Numbered from the stretch's first letter, positions 22,748 to 31,610 are shown. The stretch: DNA of 64,000 bases from Solirubrobacter soli DSM 22325 (GCF_000423665.1 NZ_AUIK01000027.1:62001-126000), one strand, 5' to 3'. Notes: generated by a model from the sequence alone, not told the origin. Made by a program: numbers and translations.

Positions 22748-24358
22748 ATGACCGACACCGCCGCACCGACTGCTCCAGAGCCCGTGGAGACGACGCGGCG
22801 ACGGCGTTCGCCCGCCGCATGGTTCTCCCGGCAGGACCCGCGCGAGCTGGCCGTGTGGGGCGCGCTGTTCGCGGCGTCGGTCCTGGTCCACCTGATCGGT
22901 CTCGGCAACCGGCCGTTCCACCACGACGAGAGCCAGGACGCGTACTTCTCGTTCCTCGGGGGCGACACGGGCTTCCACTACAACCCGCTGCTGCACGGCC
23001 CGTTCCGCTTCTACCTGATCAAGGCCGTCTACGTCATCTTCGGCGACTCCAACTTCACCGCGCGCCTGGCGCCGGCGATCATGGGGATGCTGCTGATCCC
23101 GCTGACCTGGCCGCTGCGGCGCCTGCTCGGCCGCGGCGCCGCGTTGGGCGCCGCCGCGCTGTTCACGTTCGGCCCGAGCTTCCTCTACTTCGGGCGCTTC
23201 ACGCGCGAGGACATCTACATGGCCGCGATCACGCTCGGCCTGTTGGTGGCGATCTGGCTCTACATCGAGCGTCCGCGCACCTATCACCCGGCGATCATCG
23301 GCGCGATCCTCGCGATCTCCTTCACGACCAAGGAGACGACGTTCATCACGGTCTTCGTGATGGGCTCGTTCTTCCTGTTCTCCTTCGCCGTGCCGCCGTG
23401 GCGCAGACGGCTCCTCCACGCGCTCAAACGCGCGGGCTGGGAGGGCTGGGGCTGGTTCCTGGCCGCGTTCCTGGGCCTCATGGTCGTGCTGTTCACGACG
23501 TTCCTGACCTACCCCGAGGGGTGGAAGGGCCTCTGGACGGGCCTGAAGTACTGGCTGGACCAGCACGGCGTGGCCCGTGGCGGCGAGCCCTGGAACTTCT
23601 ACCCGACGGTGATCGTCACGATCGAGTGGCCGCTGCTGCTGTTCGGCGCCATCGGCGCGGTCTCGCTGTGGCGCCGCGACAGCTTCTTCGCCGCGTTCCT
23701 GATCTGGGACTTCGCGCTCTCGCTGATCGTCTACTCGATCGCGGGCGAGAAGTTCGCGTGGCTGGTCCTGAACCCGCTGCTGCCGCTCGTGCTGCTCTCG
23801 GGCGTCGGCCTGCAGGCGATCTGGCAGGCGCGCGGCCCGATGCGCTACGTGGGCATCGCGGCGGGCGTGGTCGCGCTGTTCTACGTCGGCGTGTCGTCGT
23901 GGTGGATCAACGTGACCCGGCCCGCCGACCCGCGCGAGATGCTCGTCTCGACGCAGTCGGCCGAGGACGTCAAGAAGGTCGCCGACCAGGTCCAGGCGCT
24001 CGCCGACAGCCGCGGACCCGGCGCGCCGCCGCTGACGGTCACGATCGACTCCGCCCAGGGCGCGACGTTCCCGTACGCCTGGTACTTCCGGCACCTCGGC
24101 GTCGGCTACATCGACCTCTCCCAGCAGAACGCGCCCCCGCCCACCTCGGACGTGATCGTCATGACCGACGAGGCCAAGGCGCGGCTCCAGAACGCGCTCG
24201 GAGGCTATGACATCCGCCAGTTCCCGTTCCGCGTCTGGTGGGTGCGCGACTACAGCGCCTCCAACCTCAAGCACCTGCCGAAGTACATCCTCGAGCGCAA
24301 GGTCTGGAACCCGACGGGCGGGATGACCGAGTGGCTCGCGGTCAAGAAGGGGCTTTGA
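22748..24358 (+). CDS. Flippase activity-associated Agl23-type glycosyltransferase (TIGR03663-like)
   Basis: The 536-residue polytopic protein has the GT-C hallmark acidic loop in NRPFHHDESQDAYFSFLGGD after the first helix. About eleven further helices follow (LGAAALFTFGPSFLYFGRF, FLGLMVVLFTTFLTYPEGW) and then an extracytoplasmic C-terminal domain. The family is found in archaea, Chloroflexi and actinobacteria next to flippase-like genes. It probably transfers a sugar from a polyprenyl donor. Its end overlaps the convergent DUF2298 gene by 17 nt. Confidence 0.78.
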   Translation: MTDTAAPTAPEPVETTRRRRSPAAWFSRQDPRELAVWGALFAASVLVHLIGLGNRPFHHDESQDAYFSFLGGDTGFHYNPLLHGPFRFYLIKAVYVIFGDSNFTARLAPAIMGMLLIPLTWPLRRLLGRGAALGAAALFTFGPSFLYFGRFTREDIYMAAITLGLLVAIWLYIERPRTYHPAIIGAILAISFTTKETTFITVFVMGSFFLFSFAVPPWRRRLLHALKRAGWEGWGWFLAAFLGLMVVLFTTFLTYPEGWKGLWTGLKYWLDQHGVARGGEPWNFYPTVIVTIEWPLLLFGAIGAVSLWRRDSFFAAFLIWDFALSLIVYSIAGEKFAWLVLNPLLPLVLLSGVGLQAIWQARGPMRYVGIAAGVVALFYVGVSSWWINVTRPADPREMLVSTQSAEDVKKVADQVQALADSRGPGAPPLTVTIDSAQGATFPYAWYFRHLGVGYIDLSQQNAPPPTSDVIVMTDEAKARLQNALGGYDIRQFPFRVWWVRDYSASNLKHLPKYILERKVWNPTGGMTEWLAVKKGL

Positions 24359-26564
24359 GGTCCCACACCGTCGTGCCCTGGGCCGAGTAGACCTTGCGGC
24401 CCAGCTGGTCCCACTTGGCGACCCCGGCGTCCCCGTAGGTGGTCTGCTCGATCGGGCCGAAGACGACGTAGCGGATGTTGTACTTGGCGATCAGGTCGCG
24501 GGCGGCCTGCGCGTCCGGCGTGGTGTAGAGCGTCTGCACGTCCGCCGAGCGGGTGCCCGGGTCGTGCTTCCACTGCAGCTCGTGGCCGGCCCAGCCGATC
24601 ACGGTCGCCAAGCCGGTGAAGGTCGAGATGCGCCCGTGGCCGAACGCGGAGTAGTCGTCGCCGAAAGCCTCGAGCACGACGGCGTTGCCGGGCGCGTTGG
24701 CGCGCAGCCAGTCGATCGCCCCCGGGTCGCCGGGTGACTTGGCCTTCAGCCACTTCAGGCCGTCGAGCGACGGCGAGTTGGCGAAGCCGCCGGTGCGCGC
24801 GTAGCTGCCCGCATACGGATAGACGAAGCCCAGCAGGATGAGCACCGCCGCGATCGCCGCCCACGGCGCCCAGAGGACGCGGCGGCGCAGCCACACGCCC
24901 GTCCACGGCAGCGCGCAGGCGGCGGCGAGCCCGAGCAGCAGGTAGGCCTGGTAGCCGGCCTTGAAGACCGTGTTCATGCGGAACAGCGGCGAGCCGTCGA
25001 ACGCGTCCTTGAGGTAGAGGATCTCCGGGATCAGCAGCAGCGCCGCGCCGCCGGCCATGAGGATCCAGAGGAAACGCAGCGGCGCGATCAACTCGCGCGA
25101 GAGCGTGGCGCCGATGCCGACCGCCATCCAGACCGCGACGACCATCGCGCCCGCGAGGTCGTCGGTCGCCAGGATCGAGCCGACCACGACGCCGACCGCG
25201 AGCCCGCCACCGATCCAGCGCCACGCGTTGCGCGACTCGAACAGCCGCGCAGCGAACGCGCCCGCCAGCGGCCAGGCGAGGATGCCGTAGATCAGCGCCA
25301 TGTCGCCGAGCCACTTCCCGAACGGCCGCCGGACGTGCACGAACCCGATCCCCTTGGCCTCCGGCTCGAAGTTGAGCAGGAACGGCAGGATCAGCAGGAA
25401 GCTGGCCAGGATGACCAGGCCGAACCACACGATCGGGTACCCGCGGCGGTGTTCGGCGTCCGAGCGCACCCACGTGATCACCGACGCGCCGAGGATGCCG
25501 GCGGCGACGGGATACGACCAGGAGTTGATCGCGTACAGCGCGCCGATCGCCAGCCCGGTCACCAGCGCCTCCAGCACCGCGCGCCAGACGACGTCCCCGC
25601 GCGGCCCGCGCAGCGCGATCTGCAGCGCGAACGCCAGCGCCAGCACCGTGAACGGCAGCGCCAGCACATGCGCGTGCAGGTCGCCGAGCAGGAACGAGAA
25701 CGACGGGAACTCGTTGATCGTGTCCGGGATCACCCGCGAGGGGTCGAACCAGGCGTAGTCCTTGGGCGGGTCGACCGCCTTGACCCACGCCTTGACGCCC
25801 GCGAGGTTGCCGAGGATCGTCACCAGCGCGGCGGCCACCAGGCCGGCCGCGACCGGGCCGCCGCGCGGGGCGTCGGCACCGAGCGCCTCGCGCCCCGCCG
25901 CCCACAACGTCCCGGCGAACGCGTACACGGTCGCCGCGGTCAGGCCCATCAAGATGCCCCACGAGAGCAGATAGCCGGCGTCCGGGGCGAGGCCGAGCAG
26001 CTTGATCGGCCAGGCGAAGACGACGTGGCCGAAGTAGTAGTAGTTCAGCGACTCGCCGCTCATCCAGGGGTCGTGCGGCGGGAACGAGCTCGACTGGTTG
26101 ATGGCGTTGATGAAGCCCATGTCCATCGGCTTCTCGGTGTTCCACACGTCGGGCGCGAACGACGCGAGCAGCGCGCCGAGCGCGTAGACGGCGGCGAAGA
26201 CGGCCTCACCGCCCCAGAACAGCCGCCGGCGGACGGGATCGTCGAGCGGGAGCGCGAGCCGCAGCAGCCGCTTGGACTTGCGCCCCTCCCCCGCCAACCG
26301 CGTGCCGAGCGAGTGCAGACGCAGCGCGGCCAGCACGCTCGCGACCGCCAGCAGGATCAGGACGCCGACGATCAGCGGGACGCCGTAGCCGATCATGTGC
26401 AGCGAAGCGGCCATCCAGATCAGCCACGTCACGACCAGCAGCCCGAGCACCTTGGAGAAGCCGAGACCGGCTCCCGGCAGGCGCCCGAACACGAGCGCAG
26501 CCAGAGGCGCGGTGAGCAGGCCCACCACCTCGATCAGCAAGAAGAGCCCGAGCGCAGCGAGCAT
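24342..26564 (-). CDS. DUF2298 multi-spanning membrane protein (TIGR03662-like)
   Basis: The 740-residue protein has many membrane helices and the family's conserved NTEKPMDMGFINAINQ, PHDPWMSGESLNYYYFGH and SFLLGDLHAHVLALPF segments, which place acidic and histidine residues on one side of the membrane. A C-terminal soluble part includes DPGAIDWLRANAPGNAVVLE. It is a predicted GT-C-type glycosyltransferase found with Agl23-type genes. ATG 26564 is chosen because the longer open frame runs into the divergent gene. Confidence 0.8.
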   Translation of the reverse strand: MLAALGLFLLIEVVGLLTAPLAALVFGRLPGAGLGFSKVLGLLVVTWLIWMAASLHMIGYGVPLIVGVLILLAVASVLAALRLHSLGTRLAGEGRKSKRLLRLALPLDDPVRRRLFWGGEAVFAAVYALGALLASFAPDVWNTEKPMDMGFINAINQSSSFPPHDPWMSGESLNYYYFGHVVFAWPIKLLGLAPDAGYLLSWGILMGLTAATVYAFAGTLWAAGREALGADAPRGGPVAAGLVAAALVTILGNLAGVKAWVKAVDPPKDYAWFDPSRVIPDTINEFPSFSFLLGDLHAHVLALPFTVLALAFALQIALRGPRGDVVWRAVLEALVTGLAIGALYAINSWSYPVAAGILGASVITWVRSDAEHRRGYPIVWFGLVILASFLLILPFLLNFEPEAKGIGFVHVRRPFGKWLGDMALIYGILAWPLAGAFAARLFESRNAWRWIGGGLAVGVVVGSILATDDLAGAMVVAVWMAVGIGATLSRELIAPLRFLWILMAGGAALLLIPEILYLKDAFDGSPLFRMNTVFKAGYQAYLLLGLAAACALPWTGVWLRRRVLWAPWAAIAAVLILLGFVYPYAGSYARTGGFANSPSLDGLKWLKAKSPGDPGAIDWLRANAPGNAVVLEAFGDDYSAFGHGRISTFTGLATVIGWAGHELQWKHDPGTRSADVQTLYTTPDAQAARDLIAKYNIRYVVFGPIEQTTYGDAGVAKWDQLGRKVYSAQGTTVWDLKAPS

Positions 26565-26593
26565 CGCGGCCGGGGAGGGTACCTTGGTCGGCC
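26565..26593. promoter_or_regulatory. Overlapping divergent promoters, DUF2298 and enolase-like genes
   Basis: Plus-strand TACCTT (26580-26585) ends 8 nt before the ATG at 26594. Minus-strand TACCCT (26581-26576) ends 11 nt before the ATG at 26564. Both use the same GGTACC centre. Confidence 0.5.
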
Positions 26594-27652
26594 ATGTCCC
26601 TCTACGACGCCGTCGCAAAGCTCCCACTGAAGATCGACGCGTACGCCCTCGAAGGCCTCGCCCGAACGGTCTCCTCGGGCTTCGAACGCAAGTCCACGAT
26701 CTTCGTGTTGTCCGGCGCCGGAGAGGAGGGGCGCGGCGAGGACGTGACGTATGAGCCGGGTGCGCACGACGCCCAGCAGTCCGCCGGCCCGGTGCTCGAG
26801 CTGGCCGGCGAGTGGACGTTCGACTCCTTCTCCGAGCACCTGGCGACACTCGACACGTTCCCCGGCTACACGCCCGAGCAGCCGGTCTACCGCTCGTACC
26901 GCCGCTGGGGCCTGGAGTCGGCGGCGCTGGATCTCGCGCTGCGCCAGGCGGGAACGTCGCTGCACGAGGCCGTCGGCCGTGTGCCCGAGCCCGTGACGTT
27001 CGTGGTCTCCTCGCGGATGGGGACGCCGCCGACGATCGCGCCCGTCGCCCAGCGCCTCGCCGTCTACCCCGCGCTGCGCTTCAAGCTCGACGCGACCCCG
27101 GACTGGCCCGAGGAGCTGATCGGCCAGTTGCAGGAGACCGGCGCGGTCGACTCGATCGACTTCAAGGGCGCCTACAAGGGCACGGTGGTCGACGTCGAGA
27201 CCGACCCGGCCTTCTACAAGCACATCGCCGAGTCGTTCCCCGACGCCTGGCTCGAGGACCCGGATCTCGACGGCGAGGAGGCGCGCAGCGCGCTGGCGGC
27301 CCATCAGGCCCGGATCACCTGGGACGCCCCGATCCACTCCGTCCAGGACATCCTCGACGCGCCGGTGATGCCGCGAACGGTCAACCTCAAGCCGTCGCGG
27401 TTCGGCAGCGTCAAGGCGCTCTTCGAGGGCTACGAGTTCTGCGAGCAGCGCGGGATGGGCGCCTACGGCGGCGGGCAGTACGAGCTCGGCGTCGGCCGCG
27501 AGCAGATCCAGCTGCTGGCCGCGCTCTTCCATCCCAACGCCCCCAACGACATCGCCCCGGGCGGGTACGACGCGCTCGAGCCGGAGCCCGGTCTTCCCGC
27601 CAGCCCGCTGACCGTGGTCCCGGCCTCGCGCGGCTTTGCCTTCGCCGCGTAA
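26594..27652 (+). CDS. Enolase-superfamily protein
   Basis: The 352-residue protein resembles mandelate-racemase-type enolase superfamily members. It has an N-terminal capping domain (about 1-130), then a barrel with candidate metal ligands in order: SIDFKGAYKG, WLEDPDLD and ITWDAPIHS. A lysine follows in VNLKPSRFGSV, with the closing RGMGAYGGGQYELGVGR loop. It may be an epimerase or dehydratase; the substrate is unknown. Divergence from a glycosyltransferase-like gene does not define the role. Confidence 0.72.
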   Translation: MSLYDAVAKLPLKIDAYALEGLARTVSSGFERKSTIFVLSGAGEEGRGEDVTYEPGAHDAQQSAGPVLELAGEWTFDSFSEHLATLDTFPGYTPEQPVYRSYRRWGLESAALDLALRQAGTSLHEAVGRVPEPVTFVVSSRMGTPPTIAPVAQRLAVYPALRFKLDATPDWPEELIGQLQETGAVDSIDFKGAYKGTVVDVETDPAFYKHIAESFPDAWLEDPDLDGEEARSALAAHQARITWDAPIHSVQDILDAPVMPRTVNLKPSRFGSVKALFEGYEFCEQRGMGAYGGGQYELGVGREQIQLLAALFHPNAPNDIAPGGYDALEPEPGLPASPLTVVPASRGFAFAA

Positions 27653-27666
27653 ACTGAGAGCTCGCC

Positions 27667-28299
27667 ATGCCGCCCAAGCCACGCCAAGTCCGCATGGAGT
27701 CCAAGTCGGCTCTGAATGCGATGCAGCAACTCGAGAGCCGCTCCGACGAGGAGCTGGAGAAGGAGACCCGGTTCAAGGCCGCGGCTCAGGCGATCCTGGG
27801 CACGCGGGCGGCCGAACGCATGGACGCGGCGAAGGCGCGTGAGCACTTCCGCGTCGCGATCGCGGCCTCGCGCCCGCAGGAGCGGCTCCAGCTGCGCCGG
27901 ATGGCCGAGGCGTCGCTGGCGCTGGCCGAGCGCCGCGCCGGGGACCTGAAGGTCGCCACCGAGAAGCTCGGCGGCACCCCGCCGACGAACCGGCAGCTGC
28001 TGATGCTGCGGATCATGGGCGTGATCGCGCCGCCGCCGTCCGCGGGCCTTCCGCGCCGGATCGGCGGCGTCCTGCTGGTGATCCTGGCGATCATCCTCGT
28101 GATCTGCATCGGGTTCGGGATCATTCAGCTGATCGCGCTCCCGTTGGGCTGGCATCCGGGCAACACGGCCTGGTTCTACGGCTTCCTGCTGGTCGTGGTG
28201 GTGCTCGGCGTGTTGGCGTTCGTGGGCCGGCGCCGGCAGCGCACGGCGCGGGCGAAAGCCGCGGAGCAACGCGCTGCCGCGTTCGGCGGCAGGAAATAA
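27667..28299 (+). CDS. Hypothetical membrane protein
   Basis: The first 115 residues are helical and charged (SKSALNAMQQLESRSDEELE). Two hydrophobic helices follow (GVLLVILAIILVICIGFGII and WFYGFLLVVVVLGVLAFVG), then a basic tail (RRRQRTARAKAAEQRAAAF). A cytoplasmic N-terminal domain anchored by a C-terminal hairpin is likely. TAAACT (27650-27655) upstream may be its promoter. No family recognised. Confidence 0.65.
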   Translation: MPPKPRQVRMESKSALNAMQQLESRSDEELEKETRFKAAAQAILGTRAAERMDAAKAREHFRVAIAASRPQERLQLRRMAEASLALAERRAGDLKVATEKLGGTPPTNRQLLMLRIMGVIAPPPSAGLPRRIGGVLLVILAIILVICIGFGIIQLIALPLGWHPGNTAWFYGFLLVVVVLGVLAFVGRRRQRTARAKAAEQRAAAFGGRK

Positions 28300-28365
28300 A
28301 GGCGACGCAGCCCCTCCGCCCCACCCCGATCATCCGACCTGGATTGCGATAGCTCACAGTTTGCG

Positions 28366-28836
28366 GTGGCCGTGCGTTCCACGGACGTGCTGCCACCGTT
28401 CTGGACGCTCGTAGAGACCCACGGCGACGAGTTGCTGGTCCACGCGCGCCGGTTGGCGGGCGAGGAGGCCGAGGACGTCCTGCAGGACGCGCTGCTGCGC
28501 GCGCTGCGGGCCTACCCGAAGCTCCGCCACGCCGACCACCTGCGCGCCTGGCTCTACCGCGTGACCACCTCGGCGGCCATGGATCACCACCGCTCGCGCA
28601 AGCGTGAGGTGGTCACCGATGACCCGCCGGCACAAGCCACTCTCGACGCGTACGACGACGGCGCCTTCGAGAGCCTGATCGCCCCGCTGAACGAGACCGC
28701 CCGCACCGCCCTGCGGCTGCGCTTCGTCGACGACCTCGACTACGAGGGGATCGCGACCGAGCTCGGCTGCTCAGAGGTCGCGGCCCGCCAGCGCGTCTCG
28801 ACCGCCGTCCGCACCCTCCGGGAGAGCTTCGCATGA
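28366..28836 (+). CDS. ECF-type RNA polymerase sigma factor
   Basis: The 156-residue protein has sigma region 2 (EEAEDVLQDALLRALRAYP, LRAWLYRVTTSAAMDHHRSR) and region 4 (LRLRFVDDLDYEGIATELG, CSEVAARQRVSTAVRTLRE). No anti-sigma gene is adjacent. Instead its stop overlaps a DNA methyltransferase gene by 4 nt, which suggests coupling of the sigma factor to an alkylation-repair response. GTG 28366 or GTG 28372 could be the start. Confidence 0.88.
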   Translation: MAVRSTDVLPPFWTLVETHGDELLVHARRLAGEEAEDVLQDALLRALRAYPKLRHADHLRAWLYRVTTSAAMDHHRSRKREVVTDDPPAQATLDAYDDGAFESLIAPLNETARTALRLRFVDDLDYEGIATELGCSEVAARQRVSTAVRTLRESFA

Positions 28837-29405
28837 CCCCCCTGCCCGAATCACTGCTCGAGTCCGTCGCCGCCGCCGCGGTGCGCGAAGGGCTCGCCGA
28901 CGCCGTCTTCACCCGCCTGAGCTCCCCGCTCGGCCGCCTGCTGGTCGTCCAAGGCCCTGACGGCCTCGTCCGGATCGCCTTCCCCGAGGAGGCGGAGGAT
29001 CGCGTGCTGGCGGAGGTCGCGTCGGCGCTCGGCCCGAATGTCATCGGCTCGGACCGCGAGCTCGCCCACGAGCGGGACGCGTTGTCGGAGTACCTCGAGG
29101 GCGACGCGACGACGCTGTCGCTGCCCGTCGACCTGCGGCTCGCGCACGCGCCGTTCCGGCGGGCGGTGCTGGAGGAGCTGCGCTCGGTCCCGCGCGGGTC
29201 GACCGTCAGCTACGGCGAGCTCGCCGCCCGCGCCGGCAACCCTCGGGCGTCGCGTGCGGTCGGGACCGCGTGCGCGCGCAACCCGGTCCCGATCGTCGTC
29301 CCCTGCCACCGCGTGCTGCCGAGCACGGGCAAGCTCGGCAACTACGCGGGCGGGCCGGAGCGCAAGGAGACGCTCCTGACCCTCGAGGGCGTCAGGACTC
29401 TTTGA
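28833..29405 (+). CDS. Methylated-DNA--protein-cysteine S-methyltransferase
   Basis: The 190-residue protein contains the suicide-cysteine motif VPCHRVLPSTGKLGNYAGG and the DNA-binding helix segment SYGELAARAGNPRASRAVG. It repairs O6-alkylguanine by transferring the alkyl group to its own cysteine. Coupling to the sigma factor gene by a 4-nt overlap is notable. Its 3' end overlaps the convergent cyclophilin gene by 14 nt. Confidence 0.93.
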   Translation: MTPLPESLLESVAAAAVREGLADAVFTRLSSPLGRLLVVQGPDGLVRIAFPEEAEDRVLAEVASALGPNVIGSDRELAHERDALSEYLEGDATTLSLPVDLRLAHAPFRRAVLEELRSVPRGSTVSYGELAARAGNPRASRAVGTACARNPVPIVVPCHRVLPSTGKLGNYAGGPERKETLLTLEGVRTL

Positions 29406-30096
29406 CGGTGACCGACTTGATGATCACCTGGGCGGCGGGCATCCCCGAGTTCGGGTCCGCCTGGATGCCGCCGATCTTGTCGACGACGTCCATGCCGTTG
29501 GTCACCTTGCCCAGGTAGGCGTAGTCGGGCGTCAGTGACGCCGCACCCTCGCCGGTGACGATGAAGAACTGCGAGCCGGATGTGCCCGCCGGCTCGTCGC
29601 CGGTCTTGGCCATCGCCACGACGCCCTTGGTGTACTTGAGGTTCTCGTTCGGCGCCTCCTCGACCGAGTACCCCGGGCCGCCCGTGCCGTCGCCCGCCGG
29701 ATCGCCGCCCTGGATCACGAAGTCCGGCACGATGCGGTGGAACGTGGTCCCGTCGAAGAACTTCTTGTCGGCGAGGTACTTGAACGAGCCGCCGGTGATC
29801 GGTGACTGCTTGGAGTCCAGCGTGATCTCGATGTCGCCGCAGGTCGTGGAGATCGTCGCGACGTAGGTCTTGGACTTGCTGAGCTTCTCGGTGGGCTTCT
29901 CGATGCCCTCCACCTGCTTGGGCGCCGGCTTCTCGACGTTCTCGCACCCTTCGGGCAGGAACTCGTTGGCGGCCGGGGTCGAGGCGGCTTCCTCGGTCGG
30001 CGTGGGGGTGGCGGTGGCCTCGCTGCCGGAGTCGTCGCCGCACGCGGCGGTCACGAGGGCGAGGGAGGCGATGAGGACGGCGAGGAGTCGTGGCAC
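29392..30096 (-). CDS. Cyclophilin-type peptidyl-prolyl isomerase lipoprotein
   Basis: The 234-residue protein starts PRLLAVLIASLALVTAACGD, a lipoprotein signal with the lipobox cysteine. A Thr/Glu-rich linker and then a complete cyclophilin domain follow (FHRIVPDFVIQGGDPAGDG, GGPGYSVEEAP, GTSGSQFFIVTGEG). It would catalyse proline isomerisation on the outer face of the membrane. GTG 30096 is selected because the signal starts there and TATCCT ends 8 nt upstream; the longer open frame is antisense to the HAD gene. Confidence 0.9.
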   Translation of the reverse strand: MPRLLAVLIASLALVTAACGDDSGSEATATPTPTEEAASTPAANEFLPEGCENVEKPAPKQVEGIEKPTEKLSKSKTYVATISTTCGDIEITLDSKQSPITGGSFKYLADKKFFDGTTFHRIVPDFVIQGGDPAGDGTGGPGYSVEEAPNENLKYTKGVVAMAKTGDEPAGTSGSQFFIVTGEGAASLTPDYAYLGKVTNGMDVVDKIGGIQADPNSGMPAAQVIIKSVTVKES

Positions 30097-30120
30097 GGCG
30101 GGCAAGGATAATGCCGCCGC
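30097..30120. promoter_or_regulatory. Shared bidirectional promoter, cyclophilin and HAD genes
   Basis: Plus-strand GATAAT (30107-30112) ends 8 nt before the GTG at 30121. Minus-strand TATCCT (30110-30105) ends 8 nt before the GTG at 30096. The hexamers overlap by four bases. Confidence 0.6.
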
Positions 30121-30918
30121 GTGCCACTCACCCCTCGCCTCCGTCCGTACGACAACGTCCTCCTCGACCTCGACGGTTGCGTCTGGGTCGGCGATGAGGT
30201 CCTTCCCGGTGCCGCCGAAGCGGTCGCCGCCCTCCGCGAGGAGGGCAAGAAGGTCCTGTTCTTGACCAACGACGTGCGCCACCCGCCCGAGGGGTTCGTG
30301 CGCAAGCTCTGGAAGCTCGGCGTCCAGGCCTCGCTCGACGAGGTGCTCAGCGTCGGCGCCGCCGTCCAGTTCTGGCTCGCCGAGCGCTACACCGGCACCG
30401 CCTTCGTCGTCGGCGCCCAGGCCCTCGTCGACCACGTCGCCGACGCCGGCCTGCGCGTCGTCAACAACACCCCCTTCGCCTCCCGCGCCGACGTCGTGGT
30501 CGTCGCCGCCCATGACGACGTCGTCTACGACGAGATCCGGGTCGCCGCCCAGGCCGTGATCCGCGGCGCCGAGCTGATCGGCGCCACCCGCGACGTCAAC
30601 TTCCCGATGCCCGACGGCCTCTGGCCCGGCTCCGGCGCGATCCTGGCGGCGATCGAGGTCGCGGCCGAGCGCAAGGCCGCAGCCGTCGTCGGCAAGCCGG
30701 AGTCCGTCATGTACGCGGCAGCGCTCGACCGCCTCGGCGACGGCCGCACCCTCGGCGTGGGCGACCGCCTCGACGTCGATGTCGCCGGCGCCCGCCGCGC
30801 GGGCCTCGACTCCGCCCTCGTCCTGACCGGCGCCACGACCCGCGAGCAGGCCGACGCCGCCCAACCCCGCCCGACCTTCGTCGCCGATTCGTTGGGCGAT
30901 CTCGTGCTAGGCGAGTGA
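30121..30918 (+). CDS. HAD-IIA family phosphatase
   Basis: The 265-residue protein has the HAD nucleophile motif LLDLDGCVWVGDEVLPGA, motif II in VLFLTNDVRHPPEGF, the lysine in VVGKPESVMYAAAL and motif III in LGVGDRLDVDVAGARRAG. This is the NagD/4-nitrophenylphosphatase subclass that hydrolyses small sugar or nucleotide phosphates. The DxD pair is intact, so it should be active. GTG 30121 is leaderless by the spacing of its -10 element. Confidence 0.88.
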   Translation: MPLTPRLRPYDNVLLDLDGCVWVGDEVLPGAAEAVAALREEGKKVLFLTNDVRHPPEGFVRKLWKLGVQASLDEVLSVGAAVQFWLAERYTGTAFVVGAQALVDHVADAGLRVVNNTPFASRADVVVVAAHDDVVYDEIRVAAQAVIRGAELIGATRDVNFPMPDGLWPGSGAILAAIEVAAERKAAAVVGKPESVMYAAALDRLGDGRTLGVGDRLDVDVAGARRAGLDSALVLTGATTREQADAAQPRPTFVADSLGDLVLGE

Positions 30919-30967
30919 ATCGAGGACGTTAACGCACACAAACGAGCGGTCGACGTGGCGCGCATGT

Positions 30968-31018
30968 GGGGGTGTGTTGCTCTTGTTTCGCTATGCGGGA
31001 GCTCAGCAACACACCCCC
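30968..31018. repeat. 14-bp inverted repeat at the edge of the IS110 relic
   Basis: GGGGGTGTGTTGCT (30968-30981) and AGCAACACACCCCC (31005-31018) are perfect inverted arms around a 23-nt loop. It starts 50 bases after the HAD stop and directly precedes the transposase remnant. It may be an element end or a transcript end; there is no T-tract. Confidence 0.5.
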
Positions 31019-31597
31019 GAACGGTTCCTGATCGCGCGCGGCGAGCGGGTCCTGCGCGTGACGACGAAACTGACGGCCGAAGCTCTCCGCCAGCCACGCG
31101 GGCGGGGCAACTCCGACCGCACTCGATCTGCGGCTGCTGATCGACCATCGCGAGCGCCTCGCCCGCCAGCGCGTCGCGCTCTCGCAGACCATCAAGGCAC
31201 TCGAGGCCGAGATCGCCGACCTGGTCGACCGCATCGCACCGCAACTGCTCTGCGAACCTGGCCTCGGGCCGTTGACCGCCGCCAAACTCGTCGGCGAGAT
31301 CGCTGGCGCAGGCCGGTTCGCCACCGACGCCAAGCTCGCACGCAGCGCCGGCGTGGCGCCCACCGCGGCGGCTACCGCCCGATCAACGCGACCATCCACC
31401 GCATCGCCGTCACCCGCCTGCGCTGCCGCCCCGAAACCCAGGACTACATCGCCCGCAAACGCGCCGAAGGCAAGAGCACCGAACAGGCCATCCGCTGCCT
31501 CAAACGCCACCTCTGGCACCTGCTCCAGAAGCAGCGAAAGCGCCTCAGGATCCCGGCTTCGCTCCAGCGACGTCACGGCGTCCCGCCCACCCATTAG
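31019..31597 (+). pseudogene. Decayed IS110-family transposase
   Basis: Fragments of an IS110/IS116/IS902 transposase lie in different plus frames. The order is RFLIARGERVLRVTTKL (linker region), LRLLIDHRERLARQRVAL, then LCEPGLGPLTAAKLVGEIAG with KLARSAGVAP, and finally GGYRPINATIHRIAV with ARKRAEGKSTEQAIRCLKRH. The N-terminal DEDD catalytic domain is gone, and sequence between APT and GGYRP is missing. At least two frameshifts and two deletions make it inactive. The region 30919-31610 holds nothing else except the inverted repeat and the next promoter. Confidence 0.82.
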
Positions 31598-31600
31598 CCT
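31595..31600 (+). promoter_or_regulatory. -10 element of the lipid kinase/murT operon
   Basis: TAGCCT is followed by 10 nt and the ATG at 31611. It overlaps the last codons of the IS110 relic. Confidence 0.4.
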
Positions 31601-31610
31601 CCCCGCCGCA

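Noticed and set aside
30919-31610. An active insertion sequence
   Set aside because: The catalytic N-terminal domain is missing and the remaining frame is broken in several places.
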